IMG/VR virus record: IMGVR_UViG_3300030106_005325
Location: 1,575-41,843 of that record
DNA length: 40,269 nt
Source: a virus
Reading direction: 5' to 3' (one strand)
A program made the translations under genes and the position numbers. This document shows, in pieces, positions 1-9,284 of this stretch (position 1 is its first letter; every line of letters starts with the position of its first letter). A model generated the notes under the pieces. It searched no databases, was not told the DNA's origin, and saw only the letters and a program-made list of their open reading frames with translations.

Positions 1-2
1 GA

Positions 3-2105
3 ACGATAGGAGAAATCGTTGAGATACAAGGTTTACAGATAGCTCTACCAAAAGAACCTAAAGAAGTTTATTCTTGTAGTAAAATAAAATCAGAACAAAA
101 ATGGAAACAATTTCCAGCTAATCCTGATTTTAAAAGAATTAAAACAGTATTTGATTGGCAAGATTATCCAGATGATTTCAAAGAGAAACATTATGGATAT
201 ATAGACGAAGAGTTTAGAAGGAGAGAAGAAGGTTTTTGGTTTATGAATAACGGTGAACCAACATATATAACAGGTACACACTATATGTATCTGCAGTGGA
301 GTAAAATAGATGTTGGAGCCCCAGATTATAGAGAGGCTAATAGATTATTTTTTATATTTTGGGAAGCTTGTAAAGCTGATAAAAGAAGTTATGGAATGTG
401 TTATTTAAAAAATAGACGTTCTGGTTTTTCTTTTATGAGTTCAGCTGAAACAGTACATCAAGCCACACTAGCTAGTGATAGTAGATTTGGTATATTATCA
501 AAAACTGGAGCTGATGCAAAGAAAATGTTTACAGATAAAGTTGTACCTATTAGTATTAACTACCCGTTCTTCTTTAAACCAATACAAGACGGTATGGATC
601 GTCCAAAGTCAGAGCTAGCATATAGAGTTCCAGCAAAGAAGTTTACTCGAAAGAAAATGAGGGAACGAGAGGAACAAGATGATATGGAGGGACTAGATAC
701 AACTATTGACTGGAAGAACACAGGTGATAACAGCTATGATGGTGAAAAACTTTCCTTATTAGTACATGATGAAAGTGGTAAGTGGGAGAGACCTGATAAT
801 ATAAAAAACAACTGGAGAGTTACAAAAACTTGTTTACGACTAGGTAGTAGGATTATAGGTAAGTGTATGATGGGTAGTACAAGTAACGCATTAGATAAAG
901 GAGGAGATAATTTTAAAAACTTATACTATAATTCAGATGTTACAAAACGAAACCGCAATGGACAGACTAAGTCAGGATTATATTCTTTGTTTATCCCTAT
1001 GGAGTGGAACTACGAGGGATTTATTGATGAATATGGACAACCCGTGTTTAACGCTCCTAAACAAGAAACACTTGATCCACATGGAGTAGAAATAGATTAT
1101 GGTGTTATAGATCACTGGGATAATGAAGCTGATGGATTACGAGATGACCAAGATGCTTTAAATGAATTTTACCGTCAATTTCCAAGAACAGAGGAGCACG
1201 CGTTTAGAGATGAAACTAAAAATAGTTTATTCAATCTTATAAAGATATACGAGCAGATTGATTTTAATGAAGGAAATAGAAACTCATCTGTACTAACAAC
1301 TGGTGGTTTTCAATGGGTTAGTGGAGTTAAAGATACAAAGGTTGTATTCAATCCAGATCCTAACGGTAGATTTAAAGTAAGTTGGATACCAGGGCAAAGA
1401 TTACAAAATAACGTTATAATTAAAAATGGCGTAAAATACCCAGGCAATGAACACATGGGTGCATTCGGCTGTGACTCATATGATATATCGGGTACAGTTG
1501 ACAATAAGGGATCGAAAGGAGCTTTACATGGATTAACCAAATTCTCAATGGAAGACGCTCCAGCTAATACATTCTTTTTAGAATACATAGCTAGACCTCA
1601 AACCGCTGAGATATTTTTTGAAGATATTTTAATGGCATTGGTATTTTATGGAATGCCAATACTAGCAGAGAATAATAAACCTAGACTTTTGTATTATCTT
1701 AGAAGAAGAGGATACAGGGGTTTTAGTATGAATAGACCGGATAAGGTTTGGAACAAATTATCTGTTGCAGAAAGAGAGGTTGGTGGTATACCAAACTCAA
1801 GTGAAGACATAAAGCAAGCACATGCTGCCGCGATTGAGATGTATATCAACGACCACGTTGGTTTAACTAGTGATGATACATATGGTAATATGTATTTTAA
1901 CGAAACATTAAATGACTGGTCAAAGTTTGATATAAATAAAAGAACAAAGCATGATGCTACAATAAGTTCTGGTTTAGCAATAATGGCTTGTAATAGACAT
2001 TTGTACACACCAAATCCAGAAAGAAAAAGAACACCAGTTAACCTCAATATATCAAAATACAATAATAAAGGAATTTCATCACAAATAATAAAAGAAAAAA
2101 CATGA
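3..2105 (+). CDS. terL: Terminase large subunit (TerL), 5' end outside the window
   Basis: ATPase-nuclease motor that pumps DNA into the prohead and cuts it. The frame is open from the first bases; the first in-window ATG is at 243, but the coding continues upstream without a stop, so the N-terminus is missing. A deviant Walker A of the terminase type (KNRRSGFSF, about 408-437) is followed by Walker B (LLVHDES, about 756-776) and a coupling-like GSTSNALDKG (about 873-902). The RNase H-like nuclease domain shows acidic residues in GCDSYD (Asp codons at 1473 and 1482) and in KHDATISSG (Asp at 1953). It overlaps the portal gene by 4 bases (ATGA), which suggests translational coupling. The motif order and the portal neighbour make the assignment firm; the subfamily is not decided. 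Confidence 0.93.
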   Translation, partial: TIGEIVEIQGLQIALPKEPKEVYSCSKIKSEQKWKQFPANPDFKRIKTVFDWQDYPDDFKEKHYGYIDEEFRRREEGFWFMNNGEPTYITGTHYMYLQWSKIDVGAPDYREANRLFFIFWEACKADKRSYGMCYLKNRRSGFSFMSSAETVHQATLASDSRFGILSKTGADAKKMFTDKVVPISINYPFFFKPIQDGMDRPKSELAYRVPAKKFTRKKMREREEQDDMEGLDTTIDWKNTGDNSYDGEKLSLLVHDESGKWERPDNIKNNWRVTKTCLRLGSRIIGKCMMGSTSNALDKGGDNFKNLYYNSDVTKRNRNGQTKSGLYSLFIPMEWNYEGFIDEYGQPVFNAPKQETLDPHGVEIDYGVIDHWDNEADGLRDDQDALNEFYRQFPRTEEHAFRDETKNSLFNLIKIYEQIDFNEGNRNSSVLTTGGFQWVSGVKDTKVVFNPDPNGRFKVSWIPGQRLQNNVIIKNGVKYPGNEHMGAFGCDSYDISGTVDNKGSKGALHGLTKFSMEDAPANTFFLEYIARPQTAEIFFEDILMALVFYGMPILAENNKPRLLYYLRRRGYRGFSMNRPDKVWNKLSVAEREVGGIPNSSEDIKQAHAAAIEMYINDHVGLTSDDTYGNMYFNETLNDWSKFDINKRTKHDATISSGLAIMACNRHLYTPNPERKRTPVNLNISKYNNKGISSQIIKEKT

Positions 2106-4492
2106 TAGAGTCTATCGTAAAAAATTTCCCATCACAATCAGTTAGTGATATAGAAAAAATGTCCCAGGAATATGGTGAAAAAGTTGCATTAGCAATAAAG
2201 CACGAGTGGTTCACGGGAACAACGTCTAAATACTACAGTAATCATGGTCAGTATCACCAATTAAGATTATATGCTAGAGGAGAACAATCAATAGAAAAAT
2301 ATAAAAATGAACTATCTATCAATGGAGATTTATCTTATTTAAATCTTGATTGGAAGCCTGTTCCTATAATACCTAAGTTTGTTGATATAGTAGTGAACGG
2401 AATGGCTCAAAGAAATTTTGAGATAAATTGTTTCTCTCAAGATGAATATGGTGTTAGCAAGAGGACAGAATACATGGAAGCTGTTTTAAGAGACATGAGG
2501 TCTAAAACGTTTAACGACGAGGTACAAAACCAATTAGGCATGGATCTTTATGAAACAAATAAAGATGATTTACCAGATACTGAAGAGGAATTAAAGTTAC
2601 ACATGCAACTTAGCTATAAGCAAGCAGTTGAGTTAGCTGAAGAGCAAGCTATAAATGTATTACTAGAAGGTTGTGATTATGATCTTATAAGAAGAAGAAC
2701 ACTTTATGATTTAGCTACAATAGGTATTGGCGCTACAAAAACAACGTTTGACTGGAGCAGTGGAGCTCGAGTTCAATATGTTGATCCTGCTAAACTAGTT
2801 TATTCACACACAGAATCACCTTACTTCGATGATATATATTACGTTGGTGAAGTAAAAGAAATACCCATCAATGAGTTAGTAAAAGAATTCCATGATTTAT
2901 CAGAAAGTGAAATAAGCGAGTTAACAGAAAAATCTACAAATCCTGTTAGTTCCACGAGCAATAAGGATAAAAATAAAGTTCACGTTCTATACTTTAATTA
3001 CAAGACGCATGCTAATAATGTTTATAAGTTAAAAAAGACTGGAACTGGAGCTGATAAGGTTATTGAAAAAGATGACACGTTTAATCCACCTGAGGACATG
3101 GATGGTGACTATAGTAAATTAGAAAGAGTGATCGAGTGTCTATATGAAGGTGTTTATGTTTTAGGTGCTAACAAACTATTAAAGTGGCAAATGGTGCCTA
3201 ACATGATGAGGAGTGATTCAGATTTCACTAGAGTTAAGATGAACTATCAGATAGTTGCACCAAGAATGTATAATGGTAAAATTGAGTCGCTAGTTAGTAG
3301 AATAACTGGTTTTGCGGATATGATACAGTTAACACACTTGAAGTTACAACAAGTAATGGCTAGAATGGTACCAGATGGTGTTTATTTAGATGCTGATGGT
3401 TTAGCTGAAATTGATTTGGGTAACGGAACGAATTATAATCCACAAGAAGCTTTAAATATGTTCTTCCAAACTGGTAGTGTTATCGGTAGAAGCTTTACAT
3501 CAGAAGGTGATATTAATCCAGGTAAAATACCAATACAACAAATACAGAACGGTGCTGGTGGAAACAAAATGCAAGCATTAATTCAAACGTATAATTATTA
3601 TCTACAGATGATAAGAGACGTAACCGGATTAAATGAAGCTAGAGATGCTAGCACACCAGATAGACACGCTTTAGTTGGTATTCAAAAAATGGCAGCCGCG
3701 AATTCAAATACAGCAACAAGACATATATTACAATCAATGTTGTTCTTAACGGCTAGAGCATCTGAGTGCTTATCTTTAAGAATAGCTGATATAATAGAAT
3801 ACTCTCCAACAGCAGAAGCTTTCATAAGAGCTATAGGTGCTCATAATGTAGCCACGTTAGAGGAATTAACAGAATTACATCTCCATGATTTTGGTATATT
3901 TATAGAATTATTACCGGATGAAGAGGAGAAAGCTATGTTAGAGAATAACATACAAGCCGCATTGCAACAACAATCTATAGACTTGGATGACGCTATAGAC
4001 TTGAGAGGAGTTAGGAATATTAAGTTGGCTAATCAATTGCTAAAGGTTAAGAGAAAGAAAAAGATGGAGAAAGACCAGCAAATGCAACAACAAAATATCC
4101 AAGCACAATCTCAAGCTAACCAACAAGCACAACAAGCGGCAGCACAAGCAGAGGTTCAAAAGAATCAAGCTAAAGCCCAAACAGATGCTCAATTAGAACA
4201 AACTAAAAATCAATTAAAAATTCAATACTTAAGAGAAGAGGCTGCTGTTAAAAGAGAGCTGATGCAGTTTGAGTTTGAATTAGGGTCTAGAACTAAGAGA
4301 ATGGAAATGGAGGTTAATAGCCAAAATGAAGTAGCAAGAGAAAATAGAAAAGACCAAAGAGTTGATAGGCAAGCAGAACATCAAAAACAAATGATAGATC
4401 AAAGAAACCAGGGTGATTCACTTAAAAATTTTGAATCCTCAGGTAATGATATACTAACAGGGGGAGCGAATATGGAAAGATTCGATCTCTAA
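2102..4492 (+). CDS. Portal protein
   Basis: Dodecameric ring at the unique capsid vertex through which DNA enters and leaves. The 796-aa length fits large podoviral portals. Evidence is the position directly after terL, a mixed alpha/beta N-terminal two thirds with conserved-looking segments (for example PKFVDIVVNGMAQR near residue 90 and QMIRDVTGLNEARD near residue 500), and a long helical C-terminal part. Residues from about 640 to 770 are very rich in Gln, Ala, Lys and Glu (repeated QAQ and AQA runs) and should form a coiled coil, comparable to the barrel found in P22-like portals. The start overlaps the terL stop in ATGA. The family call rests on context plus overall character, not on a single catalytic motif. 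Confidence 0.87.
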   Translation: MIESIVKNFPSQSVSDIEKMSQEYGEKVALAIKHEWFTGTTSKYYSNHGQYHQLRLYARGEQSIEKYKNELSINGDLSYLNLDWKPVPIIPKFVDIVVNGMAQRNFEINCFSQDEYGVSKRTEYMEAVLRDMRSKTFNDEVQNQLGMDLYETNKDDLPDTEEELKLHMQLSYKQAVELAEEQAINVLLEGCDYDLIRRRTLYDLATIGIGATKTTFDWSSGARVQYVDPAKLVYSHTESPYFDDIYYVGEVKEIPINELVKEFHDLSESEISELTEKSTNPVSSTSNKDKNKVHVLYFNYKTHANNVYKLKKTGTGADKVIEKDDTFNPPEDMDGDYSKLERVIECLYEGVYVLGANKLLKWQMVPNMMRSDSDFTRVKMNYQIVAPRMYNGKIESLVSRITGFADMIQLTHLKLQQVMARMVPDGVYLDADGLAEIDLGNGTNYNPQEALNMFFQTGSVIGRSFTSEGDINPGKIPIQQIQNGAGGNKMQALIQTYNYYLQMIRDVTGLNEARDASTPDRHALVGIQKMAAANSNTATRHILQSMLFLTARASECLSLRIADIIEYSPTAEAFIRAIGAHNVATLEELTELHLHDFGIFIELLPDEEEKAMLENNIQAALQQQSIDLDDAIDLRGVRNIKLANQLLKVKRKKKMEKDQQMQQQNIQAQSQANQQAQQAAAQAEVQKNQAKAQTDAQLEQTKNQLKIQYLREEAAVKRELMQFEFELGSRTKRMEMEVNSQNEVARENRKDQRVDRQAEHQKQMIDQRNQGDSLKNFESSGNDILTGGANMERFDL

Positions 4493-4518
4493 TATTTAAT
4501 ATTTTATAAAATTTTATT

Positions 4519-5700
4519 ATGGCAGAAGAAACAAAACAGGTTGAAGAGACTAATGTTGAACAACCAAAACTAGACAATGAGGTCGGTAAACTCAAGATAA
4601 AGAAAAAAAAGAATAAGTATTCTAACAATCCTGATGCTACCACTAAAATTGATTTAACTAAATCACCTATAAAAAACGAGGAAGCCAACAAGGAGGTTTC
4701 TGAAGAGGAGGTGATCGTAGTTAACCCAGAACCAGAAGTTAAAAGCGAGGAAGTAGCTAAAGAAACAGAAGAAGAGGATTTACCAGTTGTAGAAGAAATA
4801 ACAATGGAAGATCTAACTGAGGAAAAAGAAGAAGAGGTAGAAGAAGTTTTAGCAGAAGCAGAACAAACTGGAAAACCACTATCAGAGCAGTTACAGAAAG
4901 TTGCGGATTTCATGAAAGAAACCGGTGGTACATTGGGTGACTACGTAAAATTAAATAGAGATCTTTCTAAAATGGATGACTCTGAGATACTAGATGAGTA
5001 TTATAGAGAAACCAAATCTCATTTAAGCAATGAAGAGAGAGACTTTATGTTAGAAGAGAACTTTGGGTATGATGAAGAAGATGATCCAAAGGAAATTCAA
5101 AGAAAGAAAATAGCACTCAAAGAGCAAGTTGCCGAGGCTAAAGCCCACTTAGACAGGCAAAAGTCTAAATACTATGAGGAGATTAATGTTGGAAGTAGTC
5201 TTTCAGAAGAACAACAGAAGGCAATTAATTTCTTTAATAGATATAATAAGGAATCGAAGAATCGAGAAAAAATATCTAAAGCAAATAAAGAAGTGTTTTT
5301 AAAGAAAACCGATGACGTTTTCAATAAAGATTTCAAAGGTTTTGATTTTAATATTGGAGATAAAAAGTTTAGGTTTAATGTTAAAAACGCTGATGAAGTA
5401 AAAGCTAAACAAAGCGATATTAATAATTTTGTCAATAAGTTTGTTGACGAAGATAAAATAACTATTAAGGACGCTGCTGGTTACCACAAATCTTTATTTA
5501 CTGCCATGAATGCTGATGCTGTTGCTAGACATTTTTATGAGCAAGGAAGAGCTGACGCTATCAAAGGACGGGTTGCTAAAGATAAAAATATTGATATGGA
5601 ACCCCGTAAAATGCACGGTGAAACAAACGTGGGTGGGGTTAAGTATAGAGTATTAGGTGATTCTGCTCAAGATTTCAAATTTAAAATTAACAAGAAATAA
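4519..5700 (+). CDS. Probable scaffolding or capsid assembly protein
   Basis: This 393-aa protein lies between portal and major capsid protein, the usual place for a scaffold. The first 120 residues are strongly acidic and low in complexity (runs of Glu with Val and Pro), with a short basic patch (KIKKKKNK) near residue 25. The middle (residues 120-230) is predicted helical and charged, and the C-terminal third is mixed with many Lys, Phe and Asp. No catalytic motif or protease signature is visible, so self-cleavage is not indicated. The start ATGGC follows an AT-only leader ending in ttatt, typical of this genome. It could instead be a minor head protein; the scaffold role is inferred from position and composition. 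Confidence 0.6.
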   Translation: MAEETKQVEETNVEQPKLDNEVGKLKIKKKKNKYSNNPDATTKIDLTKSPIKNEEANKEVSEEEVIVVNPEPEVKSEEVAKETEEEDLPVVEEITMEDLTEEKEEEVEEVLAEAEQTGKPLSEQLQKVADFMKETGGTLGDYVKLNRDLSKMDDSEILDEYYRETKSHLSNEERDFMLEENFGYDEEDDPKEIQRKKIALKEQVAEAKAHLDRQKSKYYEEINVGSSLSEEQQKAINFFNRYNKESKNREKISKANKEVFLKKTDDVFNKDFKGFDFNIGDKKFRFNVKNADEVKAKQSDINNFVNKFVDEDKITIKDAAGYHKSLFTAMNADAVARHFYEQGRADAIKGRVAKDKNIDMEPRKMHGETNVGGVKYRVLGDSAQDFKFKINKK

Positions 5701-5723
5701 AAATTTATTAAAAATATAGGAAA

Positions 5724-7280
5724 ATGAGTGTATCAAGTACTTTTAGCCCTACACCTTCACCGGTGAAAAAAACTGTCCAATCAGCATTTATAGATTTTGC
5801 TGATGGTAGTTTTAATCAATGGGCACAACAATATTTACCAGACCTTATGGAAAAAGAAGCCGAGGTCTTTGGTAATAGAACAATTTCAGGCTTCTTAGAA
5901 ATGGTAGGAGCTGAGGAGGCTATGGCTGCTGATCAAGTAATTTGGTCAGAACAAGGTAGACTTCACTTAGCATACAAAGGTTCAGTCGATGGTAGTGGAT
6001 TAAAAATCTGGTTAGTTGGAGATTCTAGTGGATCCGCAACTAATGATATATATAGTGGTGGTGTTGGAAAAGATCACGGTGTTAGAGTTGGTGATATGAT
6101 TCTCGTGGCTTCACATAATGCAGTTAGAAGATGTTATGTAAGTGATGTTCATGATACTAATGGACAATTAACTGTTGATCCATATCTTGGAGCCAGCCTT
6201 AATGCTGTTGCTGGTGGTGGTGCAATTGTCGATGCGGATACTTTAGCCGGTGGTTCTGAAGGGTCAGCAAACGTTAGAGTTTTAGTTTATGGTTCTGAAT
6301 TTAGAAAAGGTAGTAATGGTAGAGCTAGTGGAAACGAAGCAAAAGTTAAAACTTACGCAAACAACCCAATTATCATGAAAGATAAGTATTCTGTATCAGG
6401 ATCTGACGCTTCTCAAATTGGCTGGATTGAAGTTACAGGAGAGGAAGGACAGAACGGTTACCTATGGTATTTAAAATCTGAAGGTGACACAAGAGCAAGA
6501 TTTACTGATTACTGTGAAATGGCTTTAATTGAGTCTTGTCCAACTAGTGTTGTTACTTCTCAAGCTAATCCAGTTGCTGGTGCTTTAGTAGGTTCTGAAG
6601 GTTTATTTCATGCTTTAGAAACCAGAGGTAATGTAGCTAGTGGTGTATTAGGTTCTAGTGAAGATACTGACTTAATTGAATTTGACGCTATCTTAGCTGA
6701 GTTTGATAAAAATGGTGCAATTGAAGAGAACATGATGTTCTTGGCAAGAACTCCATCTTTAGCAATCGATGATATGTTAGCTGCTAAATCTGCGTATGGA
6801 GCCGGTGGTACATCTTACGGTGTATTCGATAACTCTGAGGACATGGCGTTAAATTTAGGTTTCAATGGTTTTAGAAGAGGTTCTTATGATTTCTATAAAA
6901 CAGATTGGAAATATTTAAATGACCAAGGAACTAGAGGTTGGATCAATGGAGCTTTAGATCAAACGGTTGCAACAGGTGCATTAACTGGTGATTATGAGGC
7001 GTCGCCTACTAGCGGTGGAGAGTTAATCGGTGGTATCAGAGGTGTTATAGTACCCGCTGGTGTTACTTCGGTTTATGATCAAATGCTAGGTAAGAATCTA
7101 AAACGACCGTTTTTACATACTCGTTTTAGAGCTTCTCAAACTGAAGACAGAAGATTCAAAACTTGGATTACTGGTTCGGTTGGGGCTGTTACATCTGATT
7201 TAGACGCGATGGAAGTACATTATTTAACTGAAAGATGTTTAATAGTACAAGGTGCAAATAACTTTATGTTATTGAACTAG
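5724..7280 (+). CDS. Major capsid protein
   Basis: Main shell subunit, 518 aa. Assigned by its place after portal and scaffold candidates, its length, and the sequence type familiar from marine phage capsid proteins: a helical N-terminal segment (residues 15-60, FADGSFNQWAQQYLPDLMEK), then Gly/Ser/Asp-rich beta segments, a central stretch with NPIIMKDKYSVSG near residue 215, and a C-terminal domain ending GANNFMLLN. An HK97-type fold is expected from the family but cannot be shown here. A hairpin terminator begins 15 bases after the TAG stop, which would set this highly expressed gene at the end of a transcript. The start has a 'aggaaa' purine stretch just upstream, one of the few here resembling a ribosome binding site. 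Confidence 0.85.
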   Translation: MSVSSTFSPTPSPVKKTVQSAFIDFADGSFNQWAQQYLPDLMEKEAEVFGNRTISGFLEMVGAEEAMAADQVIWSEQGRLHLAYKGSVDGSGLKIWLVGDSSGSATNDIYSGGVGKDHGVRVGDMILVASHNAVRRCYVSDVHDTNGQLTVDPYLGASLNAVAGGGAIVDADTLAGGSEGSANVRVLVYGSEFRKGSNGRASGNEAKVKTYANNPIIMKDKYSVSGSDASQIGWIEVTGEEGQNGYLWYLKSEGDTRARFTDYCEMALIESCPTSVVTSQANPVAGALVGSEGLFHALETRGNVASGVLGSSEDTDLIEFDAILAEFDKNGAIEENMMFLARTPSLAIDDMLAAKSAYGAGGTSYGVFDNSEDMALNLGFNGFRRGSYDFYKTDWKYLNDQGTRGWINGALDQTVATGALTGDYEASPTSGGELIGGIRGVIVPAGVTSVYDQMLGKNLKRPFLHTRFRASQTEDRRFKTWITGSVGAVTSDLDAMEVHYLTERCLIVQGANNFMLLN

Positions 7281-7295
7281 TACTTAATTAAGATT

Positions 7296-7318
7296 AGGGG
7301 AGCGCGAGCCGCTCCTCT
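7296..7318 (+). terminator. Hairpin terminator after the capsid gene
   Basis: Nine-pair stem (AGGGGAGCG with CGCTCCTCT, one G-U pair) and a 5-base loop, followed by tatctttattta rather than a clean T run. It lies between the capsid gene and the next start at 7354. The GC-rich stem stands out from the AT-rich surroundings. The downstream tract suggests a partial terminator or a 3' stabiliser. Confidence 0.7.
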
Positions 7319-7353
7319 TATCTTTATTTATTAATTATATTATATTTTATATT

Positions 7354-8202
7354 ATGGCAAAGAAAAATGAAAAAAAAGTTGAGGTACAAGAACCTCAAGT
7401 AGAAGAAACGGTTGTAATGGAAAAACCGAAGGTTGAAACTACTAAAGTAAAAAAAGAAGTTAAACCTGAACCAAAAAAAGATAAATGGGAGATTAAAGAT
7501 AGATTGTACGTGCTAAAGGGTAATCAAACGCCTTTATCAAGAATGATAAGTACAAAGAATATGAGGTGGTTTGATAAAGAGAAAGGGTATGAAAGAGAGG
7601 TTATGCCAACTTTAAACCAATCGACATGTTTTGTTGATGAAATGAAGGGTAAAATAATGCCGATAAAGATCGTGTTTAGATATGGAAGCTTATTTGTTCC
7701 AAGAAACAAGGTTATGCTGCAAAAGTTTTTATCTATATACTGCCCACTTTTAAATAACGTTTACACTGAAGTGAACGAGGAGAAAGCCGCGGATAATGAA
7801 CTAGAATGGTTAGAGTATGAACTAGAGGCTTTAAACGCAGCAAAGAACATGGACGTAGATATGGCTGAAGCTATAATGAGAGTAGAGAACGGCTCTAAGG
7901 TTGCTAGCATGAGTTCTAGGGAATTAAAGAGAGATCTACTAGTGTTTGCTAAGAAAGATCCAGCTTTATTCTTAGATTTAGCTAAAGATGAAAATGTTCA
8001 ATTAAGAAACATTGGATTAAAAGCTATGGAACAAAACATTATAAACATGTCTCCAGATAAAAGATATTTTGAATGGAAAAACACTGGTAGAAAACTAATG
8101 ACAGTTCCATTTGATGAAAACCCATATTCAGCTTTAGCTCAATGGTTTAAAACTGATGAAGGTGTAGATGTTTTATCTTCAATAGAAAAACAACTTAAAT
8201 AA
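7354..8202 (+). CDS. Conserved phage protein of unknown function
   Basis: This 282-aa protein begins with a 45-residue low-complexity tail of Lys, Glu, Val and Pro. A compact domain starts around KWEIKDRLYVLKG. It contains a mixed segment with ENMRW-like aromatic and basic residues (ISTKNMRWFDKEKGYEREV), then VFRYGSLFVPRNKVMLQKFLS, and a helical, acidic C-terminal half. I recognise the pattern as recurrent in marine phages of Bacteroidota but know no assigned function. It sits alone between two hairpin terminators, directly after the capsid gene, so it may be a capsid-associated or assembly factor. No enzyme motif is visible. Confidence 0.6.
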   Translation: MAKKNEKKVEVQEPQVEETVVMEKPKVETTKVKKEVKPEPKKDKWEIKDRLYVLKGNQTPLSRMISTKNMRWFDKEKGYEREVMPTLNQSTCFVDEMKGKIMPIKIVFRYGSLFVPRNKVMLQKFLSIYCPLLNNVYTEVNEEKAADNELEWLEYELEALNAAKNMDVDMAEAIMRVENGSKVASMSSRELKRDLLVFAKKDPALFLDLAKDENVQLRNIGLKAMEQNIINMSPDKRYFEWKNTGRKLMTVPFDENPYSALAQWFKTDEGVDVLSSIEKQLK

Positions 8203-8220
8203 CAAACAATAGTTTTGTAG

Positions 8221-8249
8221 AAATAGCCACTCATTTTGGGTGGCTATTT
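8221..8249 (+). terminator. Rho-independent terminator
   Basis: Perfect 10-pair stem (AAATAGCCAC with GTGGCTATTT) with a 9-base loop, followed by ttattt. It begins 18 bases after the stop of the gene ending at 8202 and closes the capsid-region transcript. Confidence 0.85.
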
Positions 8250-8277
8250 TTATTTGGGGCTAACCTTTCCACTTATT

Positions 8278-8308
8278 ATGTAACTATAATAGTGTAAATT
8301 AAATTAGT
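8278..8308 (+). promoter_or_regulatory. Possible promoter with ATGTAACTATA element
   Basis: The 59 bases between the terminator ending at 8249 and the small gene at 8309 contain ATGTAACTATAATAG, which includes TATAAT (8285-8290). The same 11 bases (ATGTAACTATA) recur in the gap at 19845, and TAACTATA recurs in the gap at 34091. A restart of transcription is expected after a strong terminator. No clear -35 box or Bacteroidota TTTG/TAnnTTTG pair is seen, so this is tentative. Confidence 0.3.
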
Positions 8309-8464
8309 ATGAAATCACGAGGATTAGGAGATACAGTGGAAAAAATAACAAAAGCCACAGGTATTAAAACATTAATGGAAATAGCTATGTCAAGAAGATG
8401 GTCAGATTGTGGATGTGATAAACGTAAAAATTGGCTAAATAGGCAATTTCCTTATAAACAATAA
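8309..8464 (+). CDS. Small CxC protein (51 aa), function unknown
   Basis: A 51-aa ORF fills the space between the terminator and the next gene, ending 2 bases before the start at 8467. The N-terminal half (GLGDTVEKITKATGIKTLME) is an amphipathic helix candidate; the C-terminal half has a Cys-Gly-Cys-Asp-Lys-Arg motif followed by NWLNRQFPY. The combination 'GLGDT-KxTKATGI ... CGC-KR ... LN-FPY' is one I recognise as a recurring small-protein pattern in phages and bacteria of marine environments. The two cysteines could bind metal, perhaps as a dimer. Its position at the head of the connector block suggests a virion or assembly role. Confidence 0.6.
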   Translation: MKSRGLGDTVEKITKATGIKTLMEIAMSRRWSDCGCDKRKNWLNRQFPYKQ

Positions 8465-8466
8465 GT

Positions 8467-9282
8467 ATGGTAAATATAGATAATGTATATCAAAAAGTTT
8501 TAACGCTTATAAATAAGGAGCAAAGAGGACACTTAACTCCTCAAGAATTCAATTTGTTAGCGGATAAAGCGCAGATGGAAATAATAAATGATACTTTCCA
8601 CGCGTTAAAAACTGCGTATCATAAAAGAAAGAACGCAACAGAAGCTTTTGACGAGACAGAAATGTTACAAGAGAAATTAAGTCCACTAAGAAATAGAGTG
8701 CAATACATTACATCAAATGGTATTATAGCTCCTCCGGGTAGTGCGGAAGCTACATTTTATCCACCTGAGTCAGCTTACTACGTGTCATCAATACAATTAT
8801 TAAACTGCAAGGGTGTATCACTAACTGAGTTTGGTGTTGAAGCTGGGATTTTTCCAGAAATAGTTCGAGTTACAAAAGATGAGTTAACAAAGATGATGCA
8901 GCACCCTCTAACAAGACCTAGTATAAAAAGACCTGTTTACGTGGCAATTGAAAATATGGGTGGTCAAACAATAACTTATAGGTGTTACGCTGGGATACAA
9001 GGACAGGATCCTCTTGTTAATACTATTGGTACAACAAACATATCAGGAGTTGAATACGATTACTTTGAGAAACCACCAACACCACGCTGGGCGTATGTCG
9101 TTGTTAATGGAAAAGCTCTTTACAATTCTAATCAATCTGTTCATTTTCAAATCCACAAGATGGAGGAGGAAAACTTAGTAACTAGAATTTTAGAGTTAGC
9201 TGGTGTTACTATTTTAAAACCAGATATAACAGCACACGCGATGAGAGACAAGATGAATACTAAACAAACACAAAATAGTTAA
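8467..9282 (+). CDS. Probable head-tail connector or structural protein
   Basis: This 271-aa protein opens with NIDNVYQKVLTLINKEQRG followed by LTPQEFNLLADKAQMEI, a start I recognise from many marine phage structural genes. The first 80 residues are helical; the rest is mixed with a C-terminal helix (LVTRILELAGVTIL) near residue 240. There is no catalytic motif. It lies between the capsid region and the large tail genes, where adaptor and stopper proteins usually sit, and is followed after 2 bases by the next gene. The connector role is inferred from order only. Confidence 0.6.
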   Translation: MVNIDNVYQKVLTLINKEQRGHLTPQEFNLLADKAQMEIINDTFHALKTAYHKRKNATEAFDETEMLQEKLSPLRNRVQYITSNGIIAPPGSAEATFYPPESAYYVSSIQLLNCKGVSLTEFGVEAGIFPEIVRVTKDELTKMMQHPLTRPSIKRPVYVAIENMGGQTITYRCYAGIQGQDPLVNTIGTTNISGVEYDYFEKPPTPRWAYVVVNGKALYNSNQSVHFQIHKMEEENLVTRILELAGVTILKPDITAHAMRDKMNTKQTQNS

Positions 9283-9284
9283 TT

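Noticed and set aside
4422-4913. Minus-strand frame of 163 codons
   Set aside because: It is the Ser/Thr-rich reflection of the acidic, Glu-rich scaffold gene and spans its start and the end of the portal gene.
8210-8217. TAGTTTTG as a Bacteroidota -7 promoter box
   Set aside because: It lies directly upstream of a strong terminator and has no matching -33 TTTG at the right distance.
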